The notes below the pieces were generated by a model that was given only the letters and a program-made list of their open reading frames with translations, searched no databases and was not told the origin of the DNA. From Actinomycetes bacterium (GTDB taxonomy: Bacteria; Actinomycetota; Acidimicrobiia; Acidimicrobiales; Bog-793), in the NCBI GenBank assembly GCA_021821585.1, contig JAKACF010000149.1, forward strand, positions 1 to 7,442: DNA of 7,442 nucleotides, given 5' to 3'. Both the position numbers and the translations under genes were made by a program. Of the stretch, positions 5,745-7,442 are shown in pieces. Each line of letters starts with the position of its first letter. The first letter of the stretch is position 1.

Positions 5745-5749
5745 CTCCT
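5745..5749 (-). promoter_or_regulatory. Possible ribosome binding site of the FAD oxidase gene
   Basis: AGGAG on the minus strand lies 16 nt before the GTG at 5728, longer than the usual 5-10 nt. No in-frame ATG, GTG or TTG closer to it exists, so the start is kept and translation may be weak. Confidence 0.4.
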
Positions 5750-5777
5750 GGGAAGGGTCGTCGCGCGGCCACGGTCG

Positions 5778-5783
5778 ATCGTA
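5778..5783 (-). promoter_or_regulatory. Candidate -10 box for the FAD oxidase gene
   Basis: TACGAT on the minus strand fits TANNNT and would give a leader of about 43 nt that includes the AGGAG. The -35 position would fall in the adjacent hairpin and does not match a consensus. If false, the gene would be read through from the acyl-CoA synthetase. Confidence 0.28.
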
Positions 5784-5784
5784 C

Positions 5785-5805
5785 GCCCTCGCCGGCGGCG
5801 AGGGC
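5785..5805 (-). terminator. Perfect 9-bp hairpin between acyl-CoA synthetase and FAD oxidase genes
   Basis: GCCCTCGCC (5785-5793) and GGCGAGGGC (5797-5805) form a perfect stem with a 3-nt loop, 26 nt past the synthetase stop on the minus strand. No T-tract follows. It may terminate or partly attenuate transcription before the FAD oxidase gene. Confidence 0.5.
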
Positions 5806-5831
5806 CCCGGCACCCGTGAACGCCGAGGCGC

Positions 5832-7442
5832 TCAGGGCTCGAGGCTCCCCGAGGCGGACAGCTCCTCTCGCAGCTGGCGCTTCAGGATCTTGCCCGCCGC
5901 GTTGCGGGGGAGCGTCTCCTCGAGGATCACGACCCGGCTCGGCACCTTGAAGGGGGCGAGGTGGGCGGCGACGTGCGCCTGCAGCTCCTCGGGCGTGAGC
6001 TTCGCCCCGGGCTTCAGGTAGACGGCGGCCGCCACCTCCTCGCCGAGGCGCTCGTGGGGCAGGCCGAAGACGGCGGCCTCGTAGACGGCCGGGTGCTCGT
6101 AGATGACGGCCTCGACCTCGGCCGAGTAGACGTTCTCCCCGCCCCGAAGCACCATGTCCTTCGCCCGGTCCTCGACGTAGACGAAGCCCTCCTCGTCGAC
6201 CCGGCCGACGTCGCCGGTCCGCAGCCAGCCGTCGACGATCGCCTCGGCCGTCGCCTCGGGCTGGTTCCAGTAGCCGCGGATGAGGTGCGGCCCCTTGAAC
6301 CAGATCTCGCCCCGCTCCCCCGGCGGGAGCGGCCGCCCGGCGGGGTCGCGGACCTCGATCTCGAGGATCGGCGTGCCCCGGCCGGTGCTCGTCGGGTGGG
6401 TGAGGTAGTCCTCGCCGGCGTTCTGCGGCCCGTAGGCGTTCGTCTCGGTCAGTCCGTAGCCGATGCCGGGGCGCCCGCTGCCAAAGCGCGAGGCCACCCG
6501 GCGGACGAGCTCGGGCGGGGCCGGGGCGCCCCCGCCGCCGACGCTCACGAGGCTCGAGGTGTCGAAGTCGGCGAAGCGGGGGCTCTCGAGCAGGTCCCAG
6601 CTCTGGGTCGGGACGCCGACGAAGTTGGTCACCTTCTCCCGCTCGATGAGCTCGAGGGCACGCTCGGGCTCCCAGCGGTACATCATCACGAGCTTGGCCC
6701 CGCCGAGGTAGCACGACAGCATGACGGCGACGCACCCGGTGACGTGGAAGAGCGGCACGACGAGGATGAACGCCGGGTCGGCGGCGACGACCGGCTCGGT
6801 GCTGCCGGCGCTCTTGCGCCGGACCGCCTCGGCCGCCACCCGGCAGCCGAAGCCCATCACGGCCTGCAGGATCGCCCCGTGGGTGGAGACCGCCCCCTTC
6901 GCCAGCCCGGTCGTGCCCGAGGTGTAGAGGATCGTGGCGTCGTCGTGCGGGCCGACCTCGAGCGCGGGGAGGGCGGCGCCGGCGACGACGACGTCCTCGA
7001 GGCGCTCGGCGCCGGCCGGCAGGCCGGCAGCCTCCGGCAGGCGGACCCCGACCATGGCGACCCCGAGGCGGGCGGCGGCCGGGGCGCTCCGCTCCAGGCG
7101 CTCCCGGTCGGCGATGAGGACCGAGGTCCCGGAGTCCTCGAGGGCGTAGGCGATCTCCTCCTCGGTCCACCAGGCGTTCATCGAGACCGAGATGGCGCCG
7201 ATCGACACGACGGCGGCGAAGGCGACGACCCACTCGGGGTAGTTGCGCATGGCGATGGCCACCCGGTCCCCCTTGCGCACGCCGTAGCGGTCGTGCAGGG
7301 CGGCGCCGAGCTCCGCCACCCGTCGTCCCACCTCGCCGAAGCTCAGGTGCTCGTCCTCGTAGACGAGGAACTCGGCGTCGCCGCGGGCGTGCGACATGGC
7401 GAAGGCGTCCCTCAGGCTCGCCGGGGCGCGGACGAAGACCTT
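5832..7442 (-). CDS. Acyl-CoA synthetase / AMP-dependent ligase (N terminus outside window)
   Basis: An adenylate-forming (ANL superfamily) enzyme that activates a carboxylic acid with ATP to an acyl-AMP and then forms the CoA thioester. The frame stays open to the window edge, so at least 536 residues are present and the true start lies beyond 7442. The 15 residues before the ATG at 7397 (VFVRAPASLRDAF) resemble the usual N-terminal lead-in of this family, so that ATG is probably internal. Counting from that Met: the P-loop YTSGTTGLAKG at 158-168, VPLFHVTG (214-221), YGLTET (314-319), GWLRTGD (390-396) with the ribose-binding Asp, R411 and GGENVYSAEVE (419-429), and catalytic K503 in PRNAAGKILKRQL. 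All core motifs are intact and the C-terminal domain is complete. The substrate (medium/long-chain fatty acid, aromatic or steroid side chain) cannot be read from sequence. It precedes the FAD oxidase in the same direction, 103 nt away. Confidence 0.94.
   Translation of the reverse strand, partial: KVFVRAPASLRDAFAMSHARGDAEFLVYEDEHLSFGEVGRRVAELGAALHDRYGVRKGDRVAIAMRNYPEWVVAFAAVVSIGAISVSMNAWWTEEEIAYALEDSGTSVLIADRERLERSAPAAARLGVAMVGVRLPEAAGLPAGAERLEDVVVAGAALPALEVGPHDDATILYTSGTTGLAKGAVSTHGAILQAVMGFGCRVAAEAVRRKSAGSTEPVVAADPAFILVVPLFHVTGCVAVMLSCYLGGAKLVMMYRWEPERALELIEREKVTNFVGVPTQSWDLLESPRFADFDTSSLVSVGGGGAPAPPELVRRVASRFGSGRPGIGYGLTETNAYGPQNAGEDYLTHPTSTGRGTPILEIEVRDPAGRPLPPGERGEIWFKGPHLIRGYWNQPEATAEAIVDGWLRTGDVGRVDEEGFVYVEDRAKDMVLRGGENVYSAEVEAVIYEHPAVYEAAVFGLPHERLGEEVAAAVYLKPGAKLTPEELQAHVAAHLAPFKVPSRVVILEETLPRNAAGKILKRQLREELSASGSLEP

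Noticed and set aside
3759..5813. A 684-residue minus-strand open frame overlapping the FAD oxidase and methyltransferase
   Set aside because: Its translation is Arg/Gly/Pro-rich with no domain motifs; it is a frame shadow of the oxidase in GC-rich DNA.
4493..5950. A 485-residue plus-strand open frame opposite the FAD oxidase
   Set aside because: Antisense to an intact oxidase with all motifs, with Gly/Glu/Arg/His-rich composition and no recognisable fold.
5725..7233. A 502-residue minus-strand open frame within the acyl-CoA synthetase
   Set aside because: It is the same strand in another frame, extremely Arg-rich, and overlaps an intact synthetase; a compositional artefact.
5832..7397. Start of the acyl-CoA synthetase at the ATG at 7397
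   Set aside because: The frame continues open to the window edge and the preceding residues look like the normal N-terminal lead-in of the family, so the gene is called as truncated.

Overview
The window comes from a very GC-rich bacterium, most likely an actinomycete-type organism (Actinomycetota, possibly a deep lineage such as Acidimicrobiia; the rank below phylum is a guess). Reasons: the end of an Lsr2-type nucleoid protein, a stand-alone groEL closely resembling mycobacterial GroEL2 and controlled by CIRCE operators, GTG starts, a probable leaderless gene, and strong G/C third-position bias that leaves long spurious open frames on the antisense strands.

Left part (1-1950, plus strand): the C-terminal end of an Lsr2-like protein, then a GC-rich inverted repeat, two adjacent CIRCE operators (HrcA binding sites), a good ribosome binding site and a complete groEL followed by a strong hairpin terminator. 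No groES is next to it.

Middle part (1951-4354, plus strand): a putative leaderless hemQ (coproheme decarboxylase of the chlorite dismutase family, last step of the coproporphyrin-dependent haem pathway), overlapped by 4 nt by larE (sulfur insertase for the nickel-pincer nucleotide cofactor). The LarE carries a CxxC pair in addition to the usual single cysteine, suggesting the Fe-S-cluster form. After 56 nt comes a class I SAM-dependent methyltransferase of unknown substrate, whose GTG start lies inside an imperfect 26-bp palindrome.

Right part (4367-7442, minus strand, convergent with the middle part): an acyl-CoA synthetase running off the window edge, followed by a 103-nt gap with a perfect 9-bp hairpin and then a GlcD/D-lactate-dehydrogenase-type FAD oxidase. 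The larE and glcD-like genes both point to 2-hydroxyacid metabolism, but that link is an inference from proximity. I found no mobile element, CRISPR array, tRNA or rRNA. Nothing in the window is clearly a new system; the most interesting points are the hemQ-larE coupling, the three-cysteine LarE, the Bacillota-like HemQ active site and the double CIRCE.
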